Shown: positions 1 to 6,302 of the stretch, piece after piece
Layout of the letters: every line of letters starts with the position of its first letter
Position numbering within the stretch: the first letter of the stretch is position 1
DNA from: UBA1672 sp964351365
GTDB lineage: Bacteria; Pseudomonadota; Alphaproteobacteria; Micavibrionales; Micavibrionaceae
Length of the DNA stretch: 6,354 nt
Assembly (NCBI GenBank): GCA_964351365.1
Contig: CAYGNP010000033.1
Location: 1-6,354, forward strand
Direction: 5' to 3'
Made by a program: the position numbers and the translations under genes
The notes under the pieces: model-generated
Told to the model about the DNA's origin: nothing
What the model saw: the letters and a program-made list of their open reading frames with translations, nothing else
Database searches by the model: none

Positions 1-369
1 GCCCTTCACCACCCGCGAATTTATCATTATTTGGGCAACTTGTTCTTCATCCGTCCCCTCCTGCCCACCCCCCTTAAGGTCGCAAACACCGAAATGCTAA
101 CCCTGCAATCAGAGCTTAAAAAACAAAAACAAGGAATTAGAAACATTGTCGCAAATACAGTCTTTATTCAGGGCGAGGACGACTGGCTCGTCCCCCATGC
201 AAACACCGATTACGCAGAAAAAAACCTTACCGCGGCAAAAAAGATCGAGGTCATAAAGCTCAAGAATCAAGGTCACTTCCTCCCCTGGGAGCAATATGAT
301 CTCGTCAAAACAAAAATCCTCAGCCTCCTGCCCGTCAAACCGACAGAAAAGCAAACGGAAAAGAATTAA
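1..369 (+). CDS. alpha/beta hydrolase, C-terminal part (5' end outside window)
   Basis: The reading frame is open from base 1, so the gene starts left of the window and only the last 122 codons are present. The visible part matches the C-terminal half of the alpha/beta hydrolase fold. GEDDWLVP is the usual strand followed by the acidic member of the catalytic triad (Asp codon at 181-183). NQGHFLPWEQ carries the catalytic His (codon 274-276), placed as in serine-hydrolase family members. The nucleophile elbow (GxSxG) and oxyanion region are not in the window, so substrate and subfamily cannot be given. A Lys/Glu-rich tail ends in two consecutive in-frame stops (367-372). A TTG at 31-33 could be read as a start, but this would cut through the fold and has no ribosome binding site. 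The gene is C-rich at third positions, unlike the following bphO, and is probably a separate transcription unit. Confidence 0.85.
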   Translation, partial: ALHHPRIYHYLGNLFFIRPLLPTPLKVANTEMLTLQSELKKQKQGIRNIVANTVFIQGEDDWLVPHANTDYAEKNLTAAKKIEVIKLKNQGHFLPWEQYDLVKTKILSLLPVKPTEKQTEKN

Positions 370-530
370 TAAAAAATGGCTGTGCCACCCTTGTGATAAG
401 AGCGCATTTCGGGTTTTGATCGTTTAATTTACAAATCACTATTGGTTATGTTGACAAAGGCAGTGATCAAAATGCAACTCGAGTATACAGAATAGGAAAT
501 TGCTGCTAACATACTATTAAATCAACAAAA
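370..530. promoter_or_regulatory. intergenic region upstream of the bph operon
   Basis: This 161-bp spacer has no credible gene and probably carries the promoter of the downstream photoreceptor genes. It contains a TTGACA hexamer at 451-456 and a TATACA hexamer at 484-489. They are 27 bp apart, too far to be one ordinary sigma-70 promoter, so no promoter is assigned with confidence. The 9-mer TTGTGATAA at 391-399 recurs in the spacer before the response regulator gene. No U-run-terminated hairpin was seen for the upstream hydrolase; TGGC-TGT-GCCA near 377-387 is too short. Confidence 0.35.
414..472. repeat. widely spaced inverted repeat TTTTGATC / GATCAAAA
   Basis: TTTTGATC at 414-421 and GATCAAAA at 465-472 are perfect reverse complements, separated by 43 bp. 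They flank the TTGACA hexamer (451-456). The spacing is too wide for one dimeric operator, but could suit two half-sites, DNA looping or an RNA stem. Both arms are AT-rich and could arise by chance. The function is unknown. Confidence 0.3.
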
Positions 531-1133
531 ATGAATCAAGGATATGTGGTGGGCGGAACTGATGCGCTTGAAAATTTGAGGTTATGCACAAAAGATGTTC
601 ATGAAAGGCTTAATGTTCATCCATTGCTATCAAGTCTTGTCACCCCTGAACTAACTAAGGATGGTTATCTCTGGGCGCTGTTTTCTCTGGAGCGTTTTTA
701 TCAAAATCTTTGCGATCAGATTACTTTTGATCTTGCTGATAAAAAACGCGGATTAATCGCGGAGGATATTGCTGCTCTGGGCGAGAGCAATCCTTTGCCC
801 TCCTGTACTTATCTCAATATCGAAAAAACCTTAGACCATCATCTCGGCGCGCAATATGTTGTGATTGGATCCGCGCTTGGTGGTGCGATGATTTCCAAGA
901 ATGTTGAAAACACTCTCTGTTTAAAGTCAGGCGCAGGAAATTCCTATTTCGGATCCAGTGTGGGCACGGCAAAAACATATTGGAAAAATTTTCAGATAAC
1001 ACTGGCGCAAAACTGTGACAATATACAAACTTGTTCGCAAGCGGCCTTGCATGTTTTTGGAGGGTTAGAGAGATGGCTCTGGAGCGCGCATAGCTTTAAA
1101 GAAAGAATAATAGACCATGAAAACGCAGCTTAA
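531..1133 (+). CDS. bphO: biliverdin-producing heme oxygenase (BphO type)
   Basis: The protein (200 aa) is a cytoplasmic all-helical heme oxygenase that would cleave heme to biliverdin, iron and CO. Its length fits bacterial BphO proteins. The proximal-ligand helix is seen as LRLCTKDVHERLN, with H24 as the likely heme ligand. The distal helix appears as YVVIGSALGGAMI (about 109-121), containing the GSxLGG motif. The segment YFGSSVGTAKTYWKNF (about 139-154) matches the late helix of the family. At the H-x3-E position next to the proximal His, Asn28 replaces the common Glu. The gene overlaps bphP by 17 nt, so biliverdin supply and photoreceptor are made together. The ATG at 531 has no clear Shine-Dalgarno. 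A GTG at 549 lies 6 nt after AAGGA (538-542) and would give a protein 6 residues shorter, so the start is uncertain. Third positions are richer in A/T than in the upstream hydrolase. Confidence 0.9.
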   Translation: MNQGYVVGGTDALENLRLCTKDVHERLNVHPLLSSLVTPELTKDGYLWALFSLERFYQNLCDQITFDLADKKRGLIAEDIAALGESNPLPSCTYLNIEKTLDHHLGAQYVVIGSALGGAMISKNVENTLCLKSGAGNSYFGSSVGTAKTYWKNFQITLAQNCDNIQTCSQAALHVFGGLERWLWSAHSFKERIIDHENAA

Positions 1134-3405
1134 TGACGCCGAAAAAAAACTCTATGAGGAAATGCAGCAAAAATGCGCCGAGGAGAAAATCCATATTCCG
1201 GGTTCTATGCAGCCCTATGCCTGTCTTATCATTGTTGACAAAGATCTCAACATTCAGAAATACAGTGAAAATCTGACGCAGATTTTACCAATGCAAGAAG
1301 AGAATATTCTCTTAAACAATCTCGCAGATTATCTAAGCGGCAACTCAATATCTCAAATCCGTGATGTGATTAAAAGCGAACAGCAGACAGAAAATTATAT
1401 TCTCTCCCTGTCATTTAAGGATGAATTGGCAAAGCCTTTTCCCGCCTTTCTTTATGCGGCAAACGGGCTTTTTATTCTTGAAATAGAAAACCCAATAAGC
1501 CCCCATCACACGGGTGTATGGGATACAAAAGACACGATTACCAAAAAATTTCTAAAGGGCGGATCGCTATCCGAACAGCAACAATTTCTGGTCAATACAA
1601 TCCGCAATATTACAAATCATGACCGTGTTCTTTTATACGTCTTTGATCCGGAATGGAACGGGGAGGTCGTTGCCGAAAGCGCGAAAGGTGATAAAAAAAC
1701 CTATCTAGGCCTTCATTTCCCTGCAAGCGATATCCCCAAACAGGCGCGTGATCTCTATCACAAAAAAGCCATGCGCTATATTCCGGACGTATCCTTTACA
1801 CCCCAGAAAATGAGCCCCGATGACAGGGATGAAAACGGTGATCCTATTGACCTCAGCCTTGTCAATTCCCGCAGCATCTCGCCCATCCATCAGCAATATA
1901 TGAAGAATATGGGTATCGCAGGATCAATGTCCTTTGCCATATTTAAGAATGATCGCCTGCATGGCTTGGTCATCTGCCACAGCAACCAGCCTAATTTTGT
2001 TCCGCCTTATGAGCGGGCGTCCGCGATGAATATCGTCTCGCTCTATTCCGCCCTGCTGTCGCGGGCCGATAGCGAGGCTTTGGAAGAGGCAGAAAAACGA
2101 AAGCACGCATGCATGGCGGAATTGGCCGCCATTATCAGATCCCCGTCTGAACAGGGTAAAACCATTGAAGCATTATTTACAAACCTTCTCAAATTCATGG
2201 GCGCATGCGGCGTTATTTTTTCCGTTGGAGAAAAACGGCATGTTTTCGGGGATACCCCTTCCGAACAAACACAAAATGCGATCATTGCCGCATTAAAAGA
2301 TAAACAAGACGGCTCTGTTTTTACAAGCAACAACATAGAAAATGATCTTGGCACGCCCTATGATCCCGCCAATAAAATTTGCGGCATTTTAGCCTACCCA
2401 AAGCCGGAAAAAAATCAGCAGGATTACATCATCTGGTTCCGCAAGGAAGATGTGGTCGAGCGCAACTGGGCGGGCAACCCGGTCAAACAAATTCAAAAAA
2501 GCAGCATGACCATGATGCCGCGCGAAAATTTTGAAGTCTGGAAGCAAATCTATGAACGTCATTCAACAGCATGGAGCGCAGACGAACAAGAATTAGCGCA
2601 GGAAATTGCGCACATAACACTGGCGATCACGCAAATGATTTTGGTGCAACAAAATAACCTGATACTGCAGCAAGCCTCACAGGAACGTCAGAAACTGGAG
2701 GCATTGGGGCGCATGACCGGCAATATCAGCCATGAAATCAAAAACACCCTGCAACCAGTCAAGCTGATGACGGATGTTCTAAAGGATTGGAAAAACCTAG
2801 ATGAGGCGCAGATCGAGCGCTGCTTGAAAATTCTCTCAGATAATATCGGCCTTACCGATCACGTAATTCAGGACGTTCTTAGATTTTCAAAGAAATCTGA
2901 GCACACAGTAGAGAAAATGAAAGTTCGTGGCCTGCAAGATGATGTTTTAAGTTTTTTAAAAAATCTTGTCCACAGCCGAATTGAAGTTACAATCAATATC
3001 CAGCAAGACCTGCAGGATAAATATTTTGTAAAAATCAATCAAAACAGCCTTTATCAAATTTTGATGAATATCGTCAACAACGCCCTTCATGCCATGGAGG
3101 ATAAGGGCCAATTGACGCTGTATTGGGGTTATGAGCAAATTGATTCGTCAAGCGCTTTAAGTCTTGGATTAAATGAAGGTGCATACCTTTGTATTGGCAT
3201 CGAGGATTCCGGATGCGGCATGGATGAAAAAACAATCCGCTCGGCCTTTGATCCCTTCTTTTCAACCAAACCCCCGGGAGAAGGCACAGGGCTTGGGCTT
3301 TCCATCTCTTACCGGATTGTTAAGGAATGGAATGGTACGATACATATTGAAAGTACATTAAATGTAGGAAGTATATTTACGATTTATCTTCCTGTTATAA
3401 AATAA
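1117..3405 (+). CDS. bphP: bacteriophytochrome sensor histidine kinase
   Basis: The protein (762 aa) is a soluble red/far-red photoreceptor kinase with PAS-GAF-PHY-HisKA-HATPase order and no transmembrane segment. C20, just before EEKIHIPGSMQP, sits where bacteriophytochromes attach biliverdin. PAS spans about 25-125. GAF (about 145-310) shows HDRVLLYVF (Y174), PASDIP (202-207, D205), SPIH (H258) and LVICH (H288), matching the usual chromophore-pocket Asp, Tyr and two His. PHY (about 325-505) has WAGNP (451-455) and a tongue motif PRENF (468-472) in place of PRxSF. The kinase has the H-box GNISHEIKN with phosphoacceptor H539, an N-box around N655, G1 EDSGCGMD (696-703), FDPFF (711-715) and GEGTGLGLS (721-729), so it looks catalytically complete. 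Deviations are QPYA for the common QPHG, and NTL for NPL after the H-box. The start lies inside bphO (17-nt overlap) with weak AAAGAAAG-type upstream purines, suggesting translational coupling. There is no fused receiver; the likely partner is the next gene. Confidence 0.95.
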   Translation: MKTQLNDAEKKLYEEMQQKCAEEKIHIPGSMQPYACLIIVDKDLNIQKYSENLTQILPMQEENILLNNLADYLSGNSISQIRDVIKSEQQTENYILSLSFKDELAKPFPAFLYAANGLFILEIENPISPHHTGVWDTKDTITKKFLKGGSLSEQQQFLVNTIRNITNHDRVLLYVFDPEWNGEVVAESAKGDKKTYLGLHFPASDIPKQARDLYHKKAMRYIPDVSFTPQKMSPDDRDENGDPIDLSLVNSRSISPIHQQYMKNMGIAGSMSFAIFKNDRLHGLVICHSNQPNFVPPYERASAMNIVSLYSALLSRADSEALEEAEKRKHACMAELAAIIRSPSEQGKTIEALFTNLLKFMGACGVIFSVGEKRHVFGDTPSEQTQNAIIAALKDKQDGSVFTSNNIENDLGTPYDPANKICGILAYPKPEKNQQDYIIWFRKEDVVERNWAGNPVKQIQKSSMTMMPRENFEVWKQIYERHSTAWSADEQELAQEIAHITLAITQMILVQQNNLILQQASQERQKLEALGRMTGNISHEIKNTLQPVKLMTDVLKDWKNLDEAQIERCLKILSDNIGLTDHVIQDVLRFSKKSEHTVEKMKVRGLQDDVLSFLKNLVHSRIEVTINIQQDLQDKYFVKINQNSLYQILMNIVNNALHAMEDKGQLTLYWGYEQIDSSSALSLGLNEGAYLCIGIEDSGCGMDEKTIRSAFDPFFSTKPPGEGTGLGLSISYRIVKEWNGTIHIESTLNVGSIFTIYLPVIK

Positions 3406-3423
3406 AAAAAGGGCTGGGGGGAA

Positions 3424-3450
3424 TGAGTAAATTGTGATAATGTTTACTCA
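3424..3450. promoter_or_regulatory. perfect dyad before the response regulator gene (operator, attenuator or promoter)
   Basis: TGAGTAAA (3424-3431) and TTTACTCA (3443-3450) form perfect 8-bp arms around an 11-bp centre. The centre contains TGTGATAAT (3433-3441), which reads as an extended -10 element (TG-n-GATAAT) on the plus strand. No good -35 hexamer lies 17 bp upstream. The right arm is followed after three bases by TTTTT (3454-3458), so as RNA this is also a weak AT-rich hairpin plus U-run that could attenuate readthrough from bphP. A dimeric regulator site overlapping an internal promoter and a weak terminator are both compatible with the sequence. The symmetry is seen; the role is inferred. 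Confidence 0.45.
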
Positions 3451-3477
3451 CTATTTTTGCATCAGAAAGGCTACCCC

Positions 3478-3846
3478 ATGTCAAAAAAAATACTGCTCAT
3501 CGAAGATATGAAGGGGGTTCGTGAATCCCTGGAAGTCATTCTCTCCATTCAAGGGTATCAGGTTGATTTCGCCAATAACGGCACAGAAGGCCTGCAAAAG
3601 GCCAAAGCCTCAAAATATGATCTGATCATCACCGATATTCTTATGCCGGAACTGGACGGCACCGAAGTGATCATGCAGCTTCATGCCTCTGGCAATAAAA
3701 CACCCGTTTTGGCAATCTCGGCGGGCGGCGATGGCGTTTCGGCCAAGCAGGCGTTGACGCTGGCAAAGGAAAAAGCTAGCGCCATTCTGGAAAAACCGTT
3801 TTCCAAAGATGATTTGCTTAAAAATATTAAACAGCTCATAGGTTAA
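3478..3846 (+). CDS. single-domain CheY-like response regulator
   Basis: The protein (122 aa) is a bare receiver domain with no output domain, so it would act by protein contact or phosphotransfer in the cytoplasm. It has the acidic pair E9-D10, phosphoacceptor D53 in DLIITDILMPELDG, the Thr/Ser switch position S81 in VLAISAGG, and K106 in EKPF, a full set of receiver residues. The AGG loop and KPF end are typical of stand-alone receivers in alphaproteobacteria. The ATG at 3478 is chosen because AGAAAGG (3464-3470) lies 7 nt upstream and the protein then starts directly with strand 1 (KKILLIED). An upstream in-frame TTG at 3457 would only add non-conserved residues. It lies 72 nt after the bphP stop and 35 nt before the chemoreceptor gene. 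This makes it the natural substrate of BphP H539, which is inference from position. Whether it acts on the flagellar switch, the chemoreceptor pathway or a phosphorelay cannot be read from sequence. Confidence 0.92.
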   Translation: MSKKILLIEDMKGVRESLEVILSIQGYQVDFANNGTEGLQKAKASKYDLIITDILMPELDGTEVIMQLHASGNKTPVLAISAGGDGVSAKQALTLAKEKASAILEKPFSKDDLLKNIKQLIG

Positions 3847-3881
3847 AACATAGAAATTTGGCTAAGGAAGGACTCCAGCCC

Positions 3882-5930
3882 ATGAAAAACATCTCTTTTC
3901 TTTATAATCTTAAAATCGGCCACAGAATATATGCACTTGTCGCGCTGCTCCTGCTCTTTATCGGCGTTATCGGCGGCGTTGGTGTTTATAAAATGACGGA
4001 AATCGGTCATGAGATGGAGGAAGTGGCAAAACGCAACCTGCCACTCACTCTTTTATTGGAGAAAATCACCGCGCATCAGCTGGAGCAGGCTATTTTGTTA
4101 GAAAAAGGGCTGCGGTTTAAAGGCGTTAGTGCACATAGCGAGGGCGAAAGCTTTGACTCTGTTGTGAAGCATTTCAAGGAACTCTCAAAGAAAACGGATG
4201 AGGAAATCCTGCTGGCCGAGCAGATGGTGCAGGAGGCTATGGCCACAAATTCATCTCCCGAGGCACAAGCGGAATACCAGAAACTTATGGAAGAATTTGA
4301 AAATATCGAGAAAGAACATAAAAACTATGAAGCTCATGTGAATGAGATATTTACCGAGCTTTCCCGCCTTGCCGATGTAACAGCCGCAATGAACCGCAAG
4401 GTTCTTCAGGTTGAGGAGGAACAAAATAAACTGAACAAGCATATAGAAGACGTTATGTATGAAGTGTCCGGCTTTACCCAGAAATCAATGGATACTGCCC
4501 TTCATAACGAAGAGCTTGGTAAGCTCTTGATCTTGAAACTCTCGGCCGGGATTTTTATTTTGGCATCTGCGCTGGCTTTTGTTTTAACGCGCAGTGTTAC
4601 TGCTCCACTTAAAAACTTGACCAACGCGATGACCGGGCTCGCCGATGGCAAGCTGGATACACCTATCCCGTCCGTGAAATTCAAGGACGAGGTCAATGAT
4701 ATGTCCGAAGCGATGAAAGTCTTTCAGGCTAATATGATCCGCGCCCGCGAGCTTGAAGCCGAGCAAGAGGCGCTCAAGAAAAAACAACAGCAGCGCCAGA
4801 ATGAACTGAACCAGCTCGTGGGTATTTTCGGCTCGACGATCGGCGCTGTGTTTGCCCAAATTCTTAATTCTTCGCAAGGCATGGTCGGCCAGGCCGGAAA
4901 TATGCTTAAACAAAGCAGCAGCTCTCAGGAAATGGCTTCTATGGTTTCCACAGAAGCGGAAGAATCTTCTGCCAATGCTCAGTCTCTGAGCGCGGCAGCT
5001 GAGCAGATGGTTGCCTCAATCCGTGAAATTTCCCAGCAGGTCTCGAAATCTTCGGAAGTGACGAAGCAGGCCGTTGAGTTCTCACAAACTTCAGAGCGGG
5101 ATGTCAAACAGCTTCAACAGATTTCTCATGAAATTGGCGAGGTTGTTCAACTTATCACCGATATTGCCGAGCAAACAAATCTTCTGGCTCTGAATGCAAC
5201 TATCGAGGCGGCAAGAGCTGGCGAGGCAGGTAAAGGTTTTGCAGTTGTTGCAAGCGAGGTTAAAAATCTTGCCAATGAAACGGCAAAAGCAACCGAAGAA
5301 ATTTCTAGTAAGATTCAAGCAATCCAGTCTGCCTCTGGCCAATCTGCAGAATCCATTGCTCAGATCGGTAAAATTATCTCGAATATTGATGAGTATATCA
5401 CGGCGATTGTTGCCGCGATTGAAGAGCAAGATTCAACAACTCAGGAAATTTCAAGAAATGTTTCCTTTGTCTCTGATAGTGCTTTGCGCGTCTCTGAAAA
5501 TGTTCAAAAGATCCAGGAACAGGCCAGCGAGGTTGGTAGCAGCTCGCAAGTGGTGAACGACAACGCCGACCATATGGCAAAAGAAGCGGATGTCTTAAGC
5601 CGTGAGGTGAAAACCTTCCTCAGTGCCATGCAAAATACAGATGTGGATGATGACACCTATGAACCGCGCCGGGTTTCTCTGAAAGCCTCGGCAAAAGTAA
5701 ACGGCAGCACATGGTCAGGTCAGGCAACAGAAATTTCCGCCGCGCATGTGGTCGTGTCCCCGGCGCTAAGCTATTCTGCAGGAGAAAGCCTGGAAATCAA
5801 GCTGGATGGCATCAGCGATGCTATCCACGCGCGGATAGCCAAAAATGAGAATGGTACAACCATCATTCAGTTCCCGCTTGATCTTGACCATCTGGACAAG
5901 ATGAAGGGACATGTGAGACGGCTGGCGTAA
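3882..5930 (+). CDS. methyl-accepting chemotaxis protein with degenerate PilZ-like C-terminal domain
   Basis: The protein (682 aa) is an inner-membrane chemoreceptor. TM1 is about 16-37. A helical periplasmic sensor of about 175 residues follows (38-214), with HQLEQAILLEKGLRFKG (65-81), resembling four-helix-bundle sensors of alphaproteobacterial receptors; its ligand is unknown. TM2 is about 216-235. HAMP is about 236-288, starting TRSVTAPL and including KDEVNDM. A charged coiled coil (about 288-312) leads to the MCP signalling hairpin (about 330-585), whose CheA/CheW-binding tip, from IAEQTNLLALNATIEAARAG (428-447) through FAVVA (453-457), is intact. The tail (about 594-682) looks like a PilZ beta-barrel, but its motifs are eroded: RRVSLK (596-601) for RxxxR, and EISAAH (617-622) for D/NxSxxG. 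No C-terminal CheR/CheB-tethering pentapeptide is seen. ATG at 3882 is chosen over TTG at 3858 because AAGGAAGGA (3864-3872) lies 9 nt upstream and the hydrophobic helix starts soon after. The 35-nt gap to the receiver gene implies co-transcription. Confidence 0.93.
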   Translation: MKNISFLYNLKIGHRIYALVALLLLFIGVIGGVGVYKMTEIGHEMEEVAKRNLPLTLLLEKITAHQLEQAILLEKGLRFKGVSAHSEGESFDSVVKHFKELSKKTDEEILLAEQMVQEAMATNSSPEAQAEYQKLMEEFENIEKEHKNYEAHVNEIFTELSRLADVTAAMNRKVLQVEEEQNKLNKHIEDVMYEVSGFTQKSMDTALHNEELGKLLILKLSAGIFILASALAFVLTRSVTAPLKNLTNAMTGLADGKLDTPIPSVKFKDEVNDMSEAMKVFQANMIRARELEAEQEALKKKQQQRQNELNQLVGIFGSTIGAVFAQILNSSQGMVGQAGNMLKQSSSSQEMASMVSTEAEESSANAQSLSAAAEQMVASIREISQQVSKSSEVTKQAVEFSQTSERDVKQLQQISHEIGEVVQLITDIAEQTNLLALNATIEAARAGEAGKGFAVVASEVKNLANETAKATEEISSKIQAIQSASGQSAESIAQIGKIISNIDEYITAIVAAIEEQDSTTQEISRNVSFVSDSALRVSENVQKIQEQASEVGSSSQVVNDNADHMAKEADVLSREVKTFLSAMQNTDVDDDTYEPRRVSLKASAKVNGSTWSGQATEISAAHVVVSPALSYSAGESLEIKLDGISDAIHARIAKNENGTTIIQFPLDLDHLDKMKGHVRRLA

Positions 5931-6030
5931 GCGGCAGAAGTTTGTCTCTCATCTCTGAGGATATGCAGACCGACTTCAAACCATCAATTTTTGCACACCC
6001 CATAAACCACTGAAAATAAAGCATTTCGAT

Positions 6031-6060
6031 CTGCCATCTTTGAAAGTGCAAAGGTGGCAG
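6031..6060. repeat. 11-bp-stem hairpin with 8-nt loop
   Basis: CTGCCATCTTT (6031-6041) pairs over its whole length with AAAGGTGGCAG (6050-6060), with one T-G wobble at the seventh pair and loop GAAAGTGC. It starts 100 nt after the chemoreceptor stop codon. There is no U-run directly after it on either strand, so it is not a standard intrinsic terminator. It could stabilise a transcript 3' end or be a short extragenic repeat. The right arm recurs exactly at 6125-6135. Confidence 0.55.
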
Positions 6061-6087
6061 GCGGGAGAGAAAAACGCCGCAAGAGAG

Positions 6088-6113
6088 AAAAATCCGGCCT
6101 ATACAGGGCCGAT
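6088..6113 (-). terminator. candidate intrinsic terminator of the tRNA transcript
   Basis: Read on the minus strand, CGGCC (6111-6107) and GGCCG (6099-6095) form a perfect 5-bp GC stem around a 7-nt loop. They are followed by G, A and five T (6092-6088). The pairing ATC/GAT can extend the stem if one C is bulged. It lies about 100 nt past the 3' end of tRNA-Gln, a reasonable place to end the tRNA-Thr/tRNA-Gln precursor. Confidence 0.5.
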
Positions 6114-6124
6114 CATGGCGCGTT

Positions 6125-6135
6125 AAAGGTGGCAG
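6125..6135. repeat. third copy of the AAAGGTGGCAG motif
   Basis: An exact direct copy of the right arm of the 6031-6060 hairpin, 75 nt downstream of it. In RNA it could pair with the left arm instead of the proximal copy, giving an alternative larger fold. Confidence 0.4.
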
Positions 6136-6143
6136 AGGTAATG

Positions 6144-6172
6144 CCCCAAGCCTTGCGTATTCTGGGGTTTTT
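6144..6172 (+). terminator. candidate intrinsic terminator of the bph-chemoreceptor operon
   Basis: CCCCA (6144-6148) and TGGGG (6163-6167) form a short GC-rich stem with a 14-nt loop, followed at once by TTTTT (6168-6172) on the plus strand. The long loop makes it weaker than a textbook terminator. It is the only plus-strand stem with a U-run found after the chemoreceptor gene and before the oppositely oriented tRNA genes. Confidence 0.45.
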
Positions 6173-6215
6173 CACGGCGATGGACAGGGAGTGAGAAAGT
6201 TCGAAAACAGATGAA

Positions 6216-6289
6216 TGGCTGGGGTACCAGGATTCGAACCTGGGATGGCGATACCAAAAACCGCTGCCTTACCGCTTGGCCATACCCCA
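6216..6289 (-). tRNA. tRNA-Gln (anticodon UUG)
   Basis: On the minus strand this is a full 74-nt cloverleaf with encoded CCA. The acceptor stem is TGGGGTA paired with TACCCCA, followed by discriminator G and CCA. The first pair is U1-A72, as usual for glutamine tRNAs. The D-arm includes GCCAAGCGGTAAGGC. The anticodon stem is GCGGT/ATCGC (one G-T wobble) around loop TTTTGGT, giving anticodon TTG. The T-arm is CCAGG-TTCGAAT-CCTGG. The overall sequence closely resembles bacterial tRNA-Gln as known from E. coli, with a 4-nt variable loop. It lies 13 nt downstream of tRNA-Thr and is probably processed from the same precursor. Confidence 0.96.
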
Positions 6290-6302
6290 AAATTTATGGA
6301 AA

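Larger units (their letters stand above)
5931..6215. other. non-coding stretch between the chemoreceptor gene and the tRNA genes
   Basis: This 285-bp stretch lies between two convergent transcription units. I see no gene with a ribosome binding site or recognisable protein. It holds a hairpin (6031-6060), a third copy of one hairpin arm (6125-6135), two copies of GAGAGAAAAA 18 nt apart (6065-6074 and 6083-6092), and one candidate terminator per strand. Confidence 0.6.

Noticed and set aside
416..470. FNR-type site built from TTGAT and ATCAA
   Set aside because: FNR half-sites are 4 bp apart; here they are over 40 bp apart, so the match is not meaningful.
2043..2354. Minus-strand open frame of about 100 codons inside bphP
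   Set aside because: It lies fully opposite the GAF-PHY coding sequence and shows no protein-family signal.
3858..3881. Upstream TTG start for the chemoreceptor
   Set aside because: The AAGGAAGGA ribosome binding site lies within this extension and serves the ATG at 3882.
5091..5429. Minus-strand open frame of about 110 codons opposite the MCP signalling domain
   Set aside because: It is antisense to a highly conserved coding region, has no ribosome binding site or recognisable domain, and its composition mirrors the receptor codons.
5194..5556. Plus-strand open frame of 120 codons in another frame within the chemoreceptor gene
   Set aside because: It is out-of-frame translation of the conserved MCP domain; the sequence is Arg/Lys/Leu-rich with no domain.
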